A stretch of DNA of 64,000 nucleotides from CAYULW01 sp964445815 (lineage in GTDB: Bacteria > Bacteroidota > Bacteroidia > Flavobacteriales_E > Vicingaceae), in assembly GCA_964445815.1 (NCBI GenBank), contig CAYULW010000002.1, positions 248,001 through 312,000 on the forward strand, given 5' to 3'. Under the pieces are notes generated by a model. That model made no database searches and had not been told where the DNA came from. It worked only from the letters and a program-made list of their open reading frames with translations. Below are positions 24,201-35,700 of the stretch, in pieces. The position numbers and the translations under genes are program-made. Position 1 is the stretch's first letter, and each line of letters begins with the position of its first letter.

Positions 24201-24788
24201 TTAACGGGTCGTTTTTTCTTTACACCTTCCATTAAAACTGAATTCGTTTTTCAGTTTTTCAGGGATCAAGTTATTAATTAAGTCAATTAAGTTTTCAAGT
24301 TTACCGTCGCAAAAGAGATAATTTATATAATAGGCTTTTAAGTCTTTGTCTATAATCAATATTCTTGTACCTAAATCGTGGTTTGAAAGTAGTTTTTCCT
24401 GATAAAACACCTTATTATCTTTGTAAATAGTATCTACTTTTTCAGTTTTTGCTTCATAGTTTTTAAAGTCAAAGTCATTTAGAAAGGTCAGCAATTTGTT
24501 GTAATTCTTTCTGAATTTTTTTAACTCTAAGTTTGAATATTCAAATACTAGCTTATGGAAATTTACATATTCTGATTTGCTGTCTTTCATGCTCTCAAAA
24601 TTGTCTTTTTTCAAGAGCATGCCATTATTGTCCATCTTTAAAACATGGTCACCATTAATTGTTAGTCCTGAGAAAACTTGAATCTCATATAAATCAAAAG
24701 TCAATGGCTTATTATTTTGCCCAAAGGTAGGTTTAGCCAATAAGATAGCCGTAGCTAAGAGAAAATGTAAAATTTTTAATTGATTCAT
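24201..24788 (-). CDS. Exported protein of unknown function (195 aa)
   Basis: Signal peptide MNQLKILHFLLATAILLAKP with cleavage likely after FGQ. Body: LYEIQVFSGLTINGDHVLKM, a Lys-rich helical middle (SNLELKKFRKNYNKLLTFLN) and TRILIIDKDLKAYYINYLFC. No family recognised. Single-gene unit between two dyad spacers. Confidence 0.6.
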   Translation of the reverse strand: MNQLKILHFLLATAILLAKPTFGQNNKPLTFDLYEIQVFSGLTINGDHVLKMDNNGMLLKKDNFESMKDSKSEYVNFHKLVFEYSNLELKKFRKNYNKLLTFLNDFDFKNYEAKTEKVDTIYKDNKVFYQEKLLSNHDLGTRILIIDKDLKAYYINYLFCDGKLENLIDLINNLIPEKLKNEFSFNGRCKEKTTR

Positions 24789-24953
24789 TAATTAAGTTGA
24801 GTTAATGCCCGTCAACGTGTTTGGCTATGGTTTCGTTTCGGAAAACGTCCGCAGGACTTTTCCTGCCAGACTTAAAGATAGTAAAGTTGCCCAAATAAAC
24901 TGTGTAGATCACCTCAGCAATGAACTATAGCCGGTGTTGTGCATAGTGTTTTT
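24789..24953 (-). repeat. attC-like spacer with inverted-repeat ends
   Basis: Read on the minus strand: A-run, GCACAACACCGGCTATAG just after the stop at 24954; GCAGGAAAAGTCCTGC hairpin in the middle; and CATAGCCAAACACGTTGACG just before the next gene at 24788. The ends CAACxxxGGCTATAG and CATAGCCxxxxACGTTG are imperfect inverted repeats with extra bases in one arm. Confidence 0.6.
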
Positions 24954-25436
24954 TTATTTAGTTCGTTTATAATTCAGTCCAGTTTTTATTCCGCTTATTG
25001 TGAGCAGAATTATTAAAATCAGTTGGATTATTAATAAAATGTAAAAAGCATTATTCCATTCATTTTCAGTATTTTCCACAATTCCGCCACTCAAAGGTGG
25101 ATATTCAGTTGAGCTAGGAATTTCTCGGATAGAATTAACCAATGAGATTAGAAATGTGAAAATCAAAACCAGGCATATGTCCGAAATCATAAAAATCAGA
25201 TTTGCGGTCAAGTTTTTAAAATTCCGACGTAACATTCGGATTAGGTAAACACCAAAGAAAATCAGCGTTACAATTAGAATAATCAGATGAATATTCGCTA
25301 TTACATAATAAGTGTCGTGAACATTTATGTCAGTAACGGAATCAGATTTAAGTCCGCCAATTCCGAAAATCCAGAGTATAAAAATCAGAACGAAACTTGT
25401 TGTTCCAATTAGCCAAAATGTTTCTTTTCTTCTCAA
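24954..25436 (-). CDS. Four-helix membrane protein with cytochrome oxidase subunit I helix-X-like motif
   Basis: 160 residues from a TTG at 25436, followed by RRKETF and a first helix. About four membrane helices. Residues 36-50 read DINVHDTYYVIANIH, strikingly like the DxxxHDTYYVVAHFH of heme-copper oxidase subunit I, where the two His of HFH bind heme a3 and heme a. Here the first is Asn48 and the second is His50. None of the other oxidase ligands is present, so it is not an oxidase. Role unknown. Single-gene unit at the right end of the array. Confidence 0.65.
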   Translation of the reverse strand: MRRKETFWLIGTTSFVLIFILWIFGIGGLKSDSVTDINVHDTYYVIANIHLIILIVTLIFFGVYLIRMLRRNFKNLTANLIFMISDICLVLIFTFLISLVNSIREIPSSTEYPPLSGGIVENTENEWNNAFYILLIIQLILIILLTISGIKTGLNYKRTK

Positions 25437-25510
25437 ATTTTAATTCAGTTTACGATTTTGGGACATTATGCACAACAATTGGATAAAGCAACAAAGTTGT
25501 GCTTATCCGC
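25437..25510 (-). repeat. Hairpin spacer at right end of the cassette-like array
   Basis: Stem GGATAAAGCAAC (25481-25492) with GTTGTGCTTATCC (25496-25508), three-base loop and one asymmetric bulge, next to a second TGCACAAC copy (25469-25476). Same CACAAC word as in the spacers to the left. Confidence 0.45.
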
Positions 25511-25602
25511 ATTTTGCAATTAATCCAAATTTAAAGAATCAAAAGGACTTTAATGTGAATACTTCATTGTCTTTGACTGTAAGAAAGCCGGGTTAAAAAA
25601 TG

Positions 25603-25632
25603 AAAAAGCCCCACCATCCGGCAGGGCCTTTT
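25603..25632 (-). terminator. Likely intrinsic terminator of the S9 peptidase gene
   Basis: GAAAAAGCCCC and GGGCCTTTT form a hairpin 20 bases past the stop codon; on the minus strand it reads AAAAGGCCC, a loop, then GGGGCTTTTT, with the T-run on the far side. Confidence 0.65.
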
Positions 25633-25651
25633 CTCTAACATGAAAATCGAT

Positions 25652-27841
25652 TTAATGCGCTTCCGCCATTTCTTCTTTTTCAAAATGGACATCTGCTTTG
25701 GTGTTCCATAAAACAAAACTCCAGACATCTGCCCATTCTTCAATGATCTTTTCAGTGGGTTTCCCAGCACCATGTCCGGCATTCACATCCACACGGATCA
25801 AGACCGGATTAGCTCCGGCATGTTTGCTTTGCAGTTCAGAAATGAACTTAAAGCTATGCGCAGGTACCACACGGTCATCGTGATCTGCTGTGGTCACCAT
25901 AGTCGCAGGATACTCTACACCTTCTTTTACATTGTGCAGGGGAGAATAGGCCCTTAAATAGTTAAAAGCGGTTACACTGTCTTCGCTGCTCATGTATTCT
26001 CCGGCCCAAGCCCAGCCAATGGTAAACTTGTGATAACGCAACATGTCCAAGACACCAACACCCGGTAATGCTACTTTCATCAAATCAGGCCGTTGGGTCA
26101 TGACGGCACCGGCCAATAAACCACCATTAGAACGGCCATGTACAGCCAGTTTATCCGAACTGGTGTATTTGTTTGCAATCAGGTATTCTGCTGCACCGAT
26201 AAAGTCGTCGAATACATTCTGCTTGTTCATGCGCCATCCGGCTTTATGCCATGCTTCACCAAATTCGCTACCACCTCTAAGGTTCACTACAGCATAAATA
26301 CCGCCTTGCTCCAGGAAGACTGTATTCACGACAGAAAAACGAGGGGTGATGCTGATGTTAAATCCACCGTAACCGTATAAGAAAGTGGGGTTAGAACCGT
26401 CCAGTTGTGTGCCTTTCTTATAAGTGATAAACATGGGGACTTCCGTGCCGTCTTTGCTCTTAAAGAATTTTTGCTCGGTCACATAATCCTCACTGTTGAA
26501 TTGAGTTTCGGGTTTAAAGAACACTTCAGAAGTATTGGCTGCCACATCGTATTTGAAAATGGTGGTAGGGTAGGTATAAGAAGAGAAAGAGAAGAAAGCC
26601 GTGTTCTCATCTCGATCTCCGCTAAAGCTGGCAATACCAATACCCGGCAATTCAATATCGTAGAGGTATTTTCCTTCCAGATCATAGACCTCTAATTTGC
26701 TTTGTACATTTTTCATGTAGGAAGCAATGATTTTGTCTCCGGCCAGACTGACACCTCTTAACACATAATCTTTTTCCGGAATTAAATCCGTCCAGTTTTC
26801 CTGTTGAGGGTTGTTGGCATCAATTTTAACCACCTTATTATTGGGTGCTTCATAATTGGTGAATCCCAATAAAATGCCATTGCCCATGTGGTCAATGATA
26901 AAGTTCTCCGTGTCAAAATTGTCGACCATGTTCACAAATTGGCCGTCTTTTTTGTTCATGTCTTTCAACATCATGGCATTGCCATGTGTTGACTCAGAAG
27001 TAGAGACATAAACATACTGCTCGTCTTCAGTTACACCTGCACCTGCATTGATCTGAGGATCATCGGCATGTCTGTATATCAATTGATCGTCTGCTTGAGC
27101 TGTACCCAGCTCATGATAATAAACCGTATGAAACTCATTCTTGCCGCTGTAATCCGAACCTTCTTTTGGTGGCTCATAAGCAGAGTAGTAGAAGCCATTG
27201 CCTCTCCAGTTAATACCGGAGAATTTCACATAATTGATCACATCGCTCAGTTCTTCTTTGCTTTCCAGATTCATCACGTGAATTTCTACCCAGTCAGAAC
27301 CGGCTCTTGAAATACCGTAAGCCATGTATTGACCGTCCTTAGAAAAGCCCATGCCATTAATGGAAGCAGTTCCGTCATCAGATAAAGTATTCGGGTCAAT
27401 CAAAACACTTTGCTCTGCCTCAAGTCCTTTTTGATAATACAATACGCTTTGATTTTGTACGCCGTCATTTCTATACATGAAATAATAATCGCCATGTTTG
27501 AAAGGTGTGCCTACCTTTTCATAATCCCACAATTCCGTCAAACGGTTTTTAACGTCTTCACGATAAGGGATTTGAGAGAGGTAGTCAAAAGTGACTTCAT
27601 TTTGAGCTTTCACCCAGGCTTCAGTTTCTGCCGAAGTGTCGTTTTCCAGCCAACGGTAAGGATCGGCAATGGCCGTACCGAAATAATCATCCACAACTGT
27701 GGTATCACGCATTACATCGGGATATGCTTTCACTTCAATTTCGCTTCGCATGGTTTCCTTTTCAGCCTTTTGTTCAGGAGCACCGCAAGCAACTACACCT
27801 AAAGTCAGACCGTAAATCAGTGTTTTTTTCATGTTTTTCAA
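25652..27841 (-). CDS. Prolyl oligopeptidase family (S9) lipoprotein
   Basis: A 729-residue protein with lipoprotein signal MKKTLIYGLTLGVVACGA (a second ATG lies three codons after the first). N-terminal beta-propeller domain beginning DPYRWLENDTSAETEAWVKA, C-terminal alpha/beta hydrolase with the nucleophile in VHGRSNGGLLAGA, the acid in TADHDDRVVPAHS and the His in VNAGHGAGK. It cleaves short peptides after proline; here anchored in the envelope. Divergent from the DUF885 lipoprotein gene; both may serve peptide use. Confidence 0.93.
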   Translation of the reverse strand: MKNMKKTLIYGLTLGVVACGAPEQKAEKETMRSEIEVKAYPDVMRDTTVVDDYFGTAIADPYRWLENDTSAETEAWVKAQNEVTFDYLSQIPYREDVKNRLTELWDYEKVGTPFKHGDYYFMYRNDGVQNQSVLYYQKGLEAEQSVLIDPNTLSDDGTASINGMGFSKDGQYMAYGISRAGSDWVEIHVMNLESKEELSDVINYVKFSGINWRGNGFYYSAYEPPKEGSDYSGKNEFHTVYYHELGTAQADDQLIYRHADDPQINAGAGVTEDEQYVYVSTSESTHGNAMMLKDMNKKDGQFVNMVDNFDTENFIIDHMGNGILLGFTNYEAPNNKVVKIDANNPQQENWTDLIPEKDYVLRGVSLAGDKIIASYMKNVQSKLEVYDLEGKYLYDIELPGIGIASFSGDRDENTAFFSFSSYTYPTTIFKYDVAANTSEVFFKPETQFNSEDYVTEQKFFKSKDGTEVPMFITYKKGTQLDGSNPTFLYGYGGFNISITPRFSVVNTVFLEQGGIYAVVNLRGGSEFGEAWHKAGWRMNKQNVFDDFIGAAEYLIANKYTSSDKLAVHGRSNGGLLAGAVMTQRPDLMKVALPGVGVLDMLRYHKFTIGWAWAGEYMSSEDSVTAFNYLRAYSPLHNVKEGVEYPATMVTTADHDDRVVPAHSFKFISELQSKHAGANPVLIRVDVNAGHGAGKPTEKIIEEWADVWSFVLWNTKADVHFEKEEMAEAH

Positions 27842-27904
27842 TTTTGGATTTCAAACATAATCAATTTGAAATCGAATGCCTTACCTTTGGTCAAATTTCA
27901 AAAG
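27842..27904. promoter_or_regulatory. Divergent promoter region of S9 and DUF885 genes
   Basis: Two exact TAnnTTTG -7 boxes: TACCTTTG at 27882-27889 on the plus strand, 15 bases before the DUF885 ATG, and TATGTTTG on the minus strand (plus 27852-27859), 10 bases before the S9 ATG at 27841. No -33 TTG at the usual 17-23 spacing is clear for either. The leaders would be very short. Confidence 0.5.
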
Positions 27905-29674
27905 ATGAAGAAAGTATTCTATTTTGTCCTTATTTTGAGCGCTTTTGCAGCTTGTGAGAATCAACATCCAAAAGAGGAGAATCACCAATCATCACAAGAT
28001 GCCGAGTTTGATACTTATAAGACGGAGTTGATTGAAGAATTATGGAAGTTAAATCCGGTGTGGGCATCTTATGAAGGCAAGCATGATTATGATGAGCAAT
28101 TGTCCATTCCGGATGAAGCGAGAAAAGAAGAAGAGCGCAATTTTTGGAACAAAGTAGAGCAACAGCTAGACAGCTTTGATATCGTGCGCTTATCACCGAA
28201 TAATCAAATTGATTATCATCTAATAAAAGACCGCATTGCATCCTCTGTTTTTTATAGAGAAACTTTTCAATCCGGCAAATGGAATCCCTCAAGCTATAAT
28301 CTTGGAGGGGCTTTTTTTCAGGTTCTCAATTACAGAGCACATTCTTTAGAAGAGCGATTAAACGATGTCTTGCTAAAATTGAATAAAGTGCCAGCCTACT
28401 ATCAAGCTGCAAAAATGAATTTAGAACGTACTACCGAGGTGCATGCTCAGCTGGCGATTCAACAGATTAACGGGTCTTTGAGTATCTTTAAAAATACGTT
28501 GACGGATTCTTTGGAAGCGGCCGGTTTGGATGAAGCATTCAATACGCAATTTGCCTCTGCGCAAAATGAGGCAGTTAAAGCCATTGAAGACTATCTGAAC
28601 TTTTTAGAAAAAGAATTTATTCCTGCTCACAAAGACCGGTATAAGGACTTTAGAATCGGGAAGGAATTGTTTGAGCAAAAATTCAAACACGACATCCAAT
28701 CCGGGTTCAGTGCAGAAGAAGTGTATCAGTTTGCCATGGAAGAAAAGCAAAAATTGCATGAAAAGATGGCCAAAACAGCTGAAAACTTATGGCCCAAGTA
28801 TTTTGAAGATGAGCAACCACCCTCAGATCCTCTGGAATTGATATCTAAAGTCATTACAGAAGTTTCAAAAGTGCATACGCATCGAGACTCTTTTGTGGTC
28901 ACGATTAGAAAGCAAATTCCCGAATTGGAATCCTTTGTACAAAACAAAGGATTGATCACTTTAGACCCCAATAAACCCCTTACCGTAAGAGAGACACCTG
29001 AATACATGCGCGGCTTTGCCGGAGCATCCATTTCTGCTCCCGGACCTTATGATGCGGAGGCGGAAACTTATTACAATGTCACCCCTTTAGATCATTATAC
29101 GGAAGAGCAAGCAGAAAGCTATTTGCGGGAATACAACCAATACACTTTACAGATTTTAAACATCCACGAAGCCGTTCCGGGACATTACACTCAATTGGTT
29201 TACAGCAATCAATCGCCAAGTATAGTGAAGAGCATTTTTGGAAATGGTGCCATGATTGAGGGCTGGGCGGTTTATAGTGAATTAATGATGATAGAGAACG
29301 GTTATTCGGAAGGACAACCTGAAATGGATTTGATGTATTACAAATGGAATCTAAGAACGGTTTGCAATACCATTTTGGATTATGGTCTGCACGTATTAAA
29401 CATGAGCGAAGAAGAAGCCATGGATTTACTAGTGAATCAAGCTTTTCAAGAACAGTCAGAAGCAGAAGGAAAATGGAGAAGAGCCAGATTGTCTCAGGTA
29501 CAGTTATGTAGTTACTTTACAGGTTATTATGAGATTCGTGCATTAAGAGAGGAGATCAAAACAAAACTCGGAGATCAGTTTGATCTGAAACAGTTTCACG
29601 AACGCTTTTTAAGTTATGGTAGCTCGCCTGTAAAATACATTCGAGAACTCATGTTGAAAGACATGGAAGATTAG
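27905..29674 (+). CDS. DUF885 family lipoprotein (putative metallopeptidase)
   Basis: 589 residues from the ATG at 27905; a TTG 39 bases upstream keeps the frame open but would lie across the -7 box. Lipoprotein signal MKKVFYFVLILSAFAACENQ. The conserved HEAVPGHYTQL motif (HExxxGH, metal ligand-like) and GNGAMIEGWAVYSELMMIE match DUF885, a family of M32-like putative metallopeptidases. It probably works with the divergent S9 peptidase in peptide breakdown, which is inference. Confidence 0.88.
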   Translation: MKKVFYFVLILSAFAACENQHPKEENHQSSQDAEFDTYKTELIEELWKLNPVWASYEGKHDYDEQLSIPDEARKEEERNFWNKVEQQLDSFDIVRLSPNNQIDYHLIKDRIASSVFYRETFQSGKWNPSSYNLGGAFFQVLNYRAHSLEERLNDVLLKLNKVPAYYQAAKMNLERTTEVHAQLAIQQINGSLSIFKNTLTDSLEAAGLDEAFNTQFASAQNEAVKAIEDYLNFLEKEFIPAHKDRYKDFRIGKELFEQKFKHDIQSGFSAEEVYQFAMEEKQKLHEKMAKTAENLWPKYFEDEQPPSDPLELISKVITEVSKVHTHRDSFVVTIRKQIPELESFVQNKGLITLDPNKPLTVRETPEYMRGFAGASISAPGPYDAEAETYYNVTPLDHYTEEQAESYLREYNQYTLQILNIHEAVPGHYTQLVYSNQSPSIVKSIFGNGAMIEGWAVYSELMMIENGYSEGQPEMDLMYYKWNLRTVCNTILDYGLHVLNMSEEEAMDLLVNQAFQEQSEAEGKWRRARLSQVQLCSYFTGYYEIRALREEIKTKLGDQFDLKQFHERFLSYGSSPVKYIRELMLKDMED

Positions 29675-29760
29675 AGCAATCAGAGCTACATGAAAAGCCA
29701 TAAATTTTTTTGACCGGATTGCAAACTTACATCCGTATTTGCTCGTAATTTTAATAGCCC

Positions 29761-32700
29761 ATGTTTCAACGTCATCTGCTTCTGTGTGTTTTCTTCTTAA
29801 TTGCTCTTTTTGAGCTAGAGGCGCAGTGTTTTCAAGTGGCCGATGGCAATGGAGTAATGAGCAATAATCCCTATTTTGTTTCCTGTACACCCGGGACATA
29901 TACGGTATTTATTCAAACCGATCAGACCATAGGGCCTTATACCATTGATTGGGGAGACGGTTCACCAAATGCTTCAGGAGCCAGCTTGGTGCCTCCGGCA
30001 ATTGAACAACATACCTATGCGGCAACGACGGATACTTTTAACGTGGTCATCACCAATTCTGCGGATGGCTGTGTGGTGAATGGAGTAGTGGTTATGGAGC
30101 GAAACCCTCTAGCTTCTATTCAATTGCCTGCCGGTGATGATAATTTCGGATGTACACCCATACAGTTTCGCTTTGTTAATTCCAGTACTCAGATTTCTCA
30201 AACCACCACCTTTACGTGGGATTTTGGAGATGGTACACCGGTTGAAACTTACGATTATACCAATTTAGGCGATACGGTTTACCATACTTATATGCCGGGA
30301 GTAGGTGTTCAAAGTTGTAATCTGGAAGTACGTTTAACTGCAACGAATTATTGTGGTTCATCTACGGCTTCTTTTTTCCCTCTAAGAGTTTGGGATTTGG
30401 ACGAAGCTGTAATTACACCTTCCGCTACCTTATTGTGTTATCCCGATACTACTGTCAACTACACCAATAATACGGTAAGAAATTGTTTTCCCGAAGGCAA
30501 TCAATCCCAACGTTATGAGTATTGGAACTTTGGCGATTATTGGGGTTTAGGTTATGATTCCATCATTGGTTGGCGCCCTTGGAATCCACCCATCATCAAT
30601 CCTCCTCCAATTGCTTATCCCGGGATAGGAACTTATACAGTAATGCTTATCGACAGTAGTTTTTGTGGACGTGATACTTCTTTTGAAACAATCACGATCA
30701 CTTCACCGCCAACAGCGGGAGTAAGTCTAAGCAGAGATACCATTTGCGAGGGCGAATCGATACAGATCTTTAACAATTCGATGGGGGCAGCAAATCGTTT
30801 CTATTGGGATTATGATAAAGGTGGGGGATTTGTGCAGCGCAATGGCAACACCAAAACGGTAACATATAACAATAGCGGGGATTATACCATACAACTAGCA
30901 ATTGGTGTGGCAGGAGCTGGGAGCTGTGTAGATACTGCAAGTGTTGATTTATACGTTAACCCGGCACCAACGGCAGCATTTACATTTAACCCAGATAATC
31001 AATGTGATAGCGCTACGGTCAGTTTTACAAATACCAGTACGGGAACCATTGTTCGATGGAATTGGGATTTCGATAATGGCAATACTTTCTCAGGTACTAA
31101 TCCACCATCTCAGTTTTATGGAACAGCGGGAACCTACGATGTGAAACTGGTGACTGAAAATGATCAGGGTTGTTTGGATTCGATTACCCAGCAAGTGCGC
31201 ATAAGAGAAACCCCTGTTGCTGACTTCTCTGTCAATTCTGTATGTCTCAATCAGGTCGCACAATTTAATGATCTTTCAACAGCTTCTATTGATGCCATCA
31301 CTTCCTGGAAATGGTACTTTGGCGATGGAGATAGTAGTTCCGCACAAAATCCGACTCATTTGTATACAGCCTTTGGCAACTATCAGGTGATACTGATTGT
31401 AGACAATGGCTTTTGTCAGGATAGCGATACTTTGGATGTGACGGTAGAAGCTAATCCCACGGCAGCTTTTACTCCTGATGTGGACAATGGTTGTTCGCGT
31501 CTGACTGTCAATTTTACCAATGCGTCCAGTGTCAATGCGACCACCTTTACTTGGGATTTTGGGGATGGCAGTCCTCAGGTCGTGGCCAGAGATACCAATC
31601 ATACATACACCAATGGAGGCATTAATGATACCAGCTTTGTCGTGCGGATGATCGCGCAAACTGCATTTGGCTGTGCCGATACAACTTATGATACCATAAC
31701 CGTATTTCCTGTACCAGTACCGAGCTTTACATCCGATGCTGTGGTAGATTGTGGTCCTGTAACGGTTAATTTTACGAATAGCACCCAAGGTGATAGTCTT
31801 AATTTCTTTTGGAATTTTGGTGATGGTTCACCCGTAGTTAGCGATACCAATCCGACACATGTTTTTAGCAATACTACATTGTTCATCAGTAATTATAGTG
31901 TGAGCTTGGTTGTGGTTTCCAATGGTGGTTGTCGCGATACTACCACCCAAACGGTAACCATTTATCCCGAACCGCAATTTGCTTTTCAGGCGGTGCCTGA
32001 TTCAGGTTGTAGTCCTCTTGCAGTGACCTTTCCATCTGTAGTGGGTGCTGTTGATTACAATTGGGATTTTGGTGATGGAAATACAGGAACCGGGGCTTCA
32101 CCTACACATACTTATATCAATACCACTACTAATGATTTGATATATACCGTGCGTTTAATTGCACAAAATGGTTTTGGTTGTTTTGATACGACTTATGGTA
32201 ATGTAACCGTATATCCTTCTCCAACAGCTCAGTTTAGTTTAGATACCAATGTAGGCTGTCAACCTTTCCCTGTTCAGATCATCAATTCTTCGACCGGAGC
32301 TAACAGTTTTGATTGGACATTTGGTGATGGATCGACATCAGATACAAGCGCAGCAGTATTTACTCAAACATATGCCAATACCTCTGCAATTACGCAATTT
32401 AATACCATTGAGCTAATTACGTCTACAGATAAAGGCTGTTTAGATACGGCAACAGCCAATGTCCAGGTTCATCCTTTTGTGCAAGCCGGTTTTATTTCAG
32501 ATTCTGTAGGTTGTTCGCCCACTTCGATTAACTTCCTGAATACTTCCATCGGTGCAAGTTTATTTCGTTGGACTTTTGGAGATGGAGATACCAGCATCTC
32601 TTCCAATGCAAGTCACATTTATCAACATGATAGTTTGAGTATACAGAATTATACAGCAAAATTGGTGGTGCAATCACCTCAAGCTTGTCAAGATAGTGCA

Positions 32701-35700
32701 AGTCGCTCTATCGTTATTTATCCTAAACCCATTGCGGACTTTAGCTTATCGGATACGCTTGGTTGTCAACCTTTAACGGTAGACATCGTCAACAATTCAT
32801 CCATTGCTGATTCTTGTTTCTGGTCGTACGGTGACGGAAATACTTTTGATCAATGTGCAATTAATTCTCAGCACACCTATACCAATACCACTTCGTTTTT
32901 TCCGATACGCAACACACTCTCACTTTTCGTATTTACAGACAATGGATGTAGAGATACGCTAAGAAAAACAGTAGAAGTAAATCCTCAGGTCATTGCTAAT
33001 TTCAATTCGATCGATTCGGGATGTAGTCCTCTGACGGTCAATTATCAAAATCTGAGTGTTGGTGGTCAGAATTACAATTGGAATTTTGGTGATGGTAGCA
33101 ATAGCTTTAATACAAATCCTAACCGCATTCTAACCAATCCAAGTGATAACGATACCATTTATAATACAAAGCTGGTAGTAACTTCTCAACAGCAATGTCA
33201 GGACAGTATAGAGATACCAATCAAAATCTTTGCGAAACCAAGAGCCATTTTAACTTTGGATACCAATCGAGGCTGTCATCCTCATCCGGTTCAGTTTACT
33301 AATTCTTCGGTTAATGCCGATTCTTGCAGGTGGGTATTTGGCGATGGAGTTGTGAACGATACTTGCTTTATAAACTATACCAAGGTGTATCAGAATATCA
33401 CCTCAAGCTCAGACATTAGTTACAATACACGCCTTTTTGTCTTCAGTCGCAAAGGCTGTTTAGATACAACAAACCAAGTGATTACAGTTAATCCAAATAT
33501 AGAAGCAGACTTTAGTTCTATAGATCAAGGCTGCCATCCTTTAGCCGTTAGCTTTACCAATTTGTCTACACCGAATGTTAATAGTGCATGGACATTTGGA
33601 GATGGAGGATTAAGCAATACAACAAGTCCCGGTCATACTTTTATCAATAACTCAGATACTACAGCCGAGTTTATAACGCAGCTTTTGGTGACCAATTCGT
33701 TTGGTTGTCAGGACAGTATCAATGATACCATACATGTCTTTCCGAAACCAAAGATCAATTTGACTTTAGATACGAATCGGGGTTGTCATCCACATACAGT
33801 CAATTATACCAATGCCTCAATCAATGCCGATTCTTGCAGATGGGTGTTTGGAGACGGCATAGTGGAAGATTCTTGTTTCGTGAACTACACTAAGGTCTAT
33901 CAGAATACCACTTCGAGTTCGGCTATAAGTTATAATACGCGCTTATTTGTGTTTAGCGATGAAGGCTGTTTAGATACAACGAACCATTTGATTACGGTTA
34001 ATCCAAATATAGAAGCAGATTTTAGTTCCATAGATCAAGGCTGTCATCCTTTGGCTGTTAGTTTTACCAATTTATCTACACCGAATGTTAATAGTTCATG
34101 GACATTTGGAGATGGAGGATTAAGCAATACAACAAGCCCTAGTCATACTTTTATCAATAACTCAGATACTACGGCTGAGTTTGTAACACAGCTTTTGGTG
34201 ACCAATTCATTTGGCTGTCAGGACAGTATTAATGATACGATACATGTCTTTCCGAAACCAAAGATTAACCTGACCTTAGACACGAATCGAGGCTGTCACC
34301 CACATACAGTGAATTATACCGATGCTTCCATTAATGCAGATTCTTGCAGATGGGTGTTTGGAGATGGTGTTGTAGAGGATTCTTGTTTTAAGAATTATGC
34401 TAAAGTCTATCAGAATACCACTTCGAGTTCGCCCATTAATTATAATACCCGCCTATTTGTGTTTAGTAATGAAGGTTGTTTGGATACGACAAACTACACC
34501 ATCATTGTCAATCCGGATATTCAAGCCTCATTTACAGTTGGAGATTCTGCCTGTACACCATACAATGCAAGTTTTGTCAATCAATCTACAGGAGTAGATA
34601 ATTATACCTGGCAGTTTGGTGACGGTGCTGCAAGCACAGTGAGAAATCCTACACATTTTTACTTCAATGCTACAGATCGTGATACCATTTTTAGAGCGGC
34701 TTTAAGCGTGTCGAATATCTATGGTTGTGAGGATACGGCCTCTCAATTGGTGACTGTTCACCCTAAACCGCTTGCCGATTTTGTCACGAACGTCAATGGA
34801 GGTTGTCACCCTCTTGCTGTTCAAATGACTAACCAATCTGAGTTAGCGGATAGTTGTTTTTGGAATCTGGATGACGGAACAACTGTAGATTCTTGCGGTC
34901 CTGTTATTAATCATGTATACACCAATCAATTGAGCCTTGTTCCTATAGATTACTTTCCTCAGCTAATAGTGATGACAAACAATAATTGTAGTGATACTTT
35001 AAGTCGACAGATTAGTGTCAATCCGGAAGTTATAGCAGACTTTAGTGCTGATACTATAGGTTGTTCACCTTTGGTCTCTACTTTAAGAAGTCAATCTTCA
35101 GGAGCTATCAATTATCTTTGGGATTTTGGAGATGGGGGAATAGGAAGTGGAATAATAACCGGGCATACTTTTACGAATACAAGCGGAAGTGATCAGACTT
35201 TTCAGGTGCAGTTAACAGCACAATCGCTTTATGGTTGTGACGATGCAATAACAAAAAATGTCACTGTATTGGCTACACCCAGACCCAATTTTACGGCAAC
35301 ACCTGCTTTTCAGGTATTTCCTGATGCGACCGTTAATTTTAATAATACCACACCCAATCCGGGAAGCTGGACATATGAATGGGATTTTGGGGATACCAGT
35401 GGATCTAATTTAGGTAATCCCGGATCACACACTTACCAAAGATGGGGAACTTTTGCGATTCAGCTGAAGGCAAGCGGTGCGGTTTGTGAGGATAGCATCA
35501 CTAAAACTATTGAGATTGATGTTCCCATCCCGGTTGTAGAGTTTTCAGATTCCGCTTCAGGTTGCTCACCTTTAGAGGTCAGTTTTATGAATGAATCTTT
35601 ATATGGAGCCAATTTTGAGTGGGATTTTGGAGATGGTGGTGCGTCTACTGCTGAACATCCTACATATACCTATCTTAGAGAAGGGGAGTATAATGTGACA

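Noticed and set aside
25698..26695. Several plus-strand frames of 60-96 codons opposite the S9 peptidase gene
   Set aside because: Mirror frames of a strongly supported gene; no start context or motifs.
31276..31788. 170-codon open frame antisense to the PKD giant
   Set aside because: Lies wholly inside a well-supported gene on the other strand; its composition is Ile/Arg-rich as expected for a mirror frame of the PKD repeats, with no domain motif.
33253..34520. Repeats that might suggest a CRISPR or mobile element
   Set aside because: The repeats are long, in frame, and encode PKD domains; there are no short direct repeats with unique spacers.
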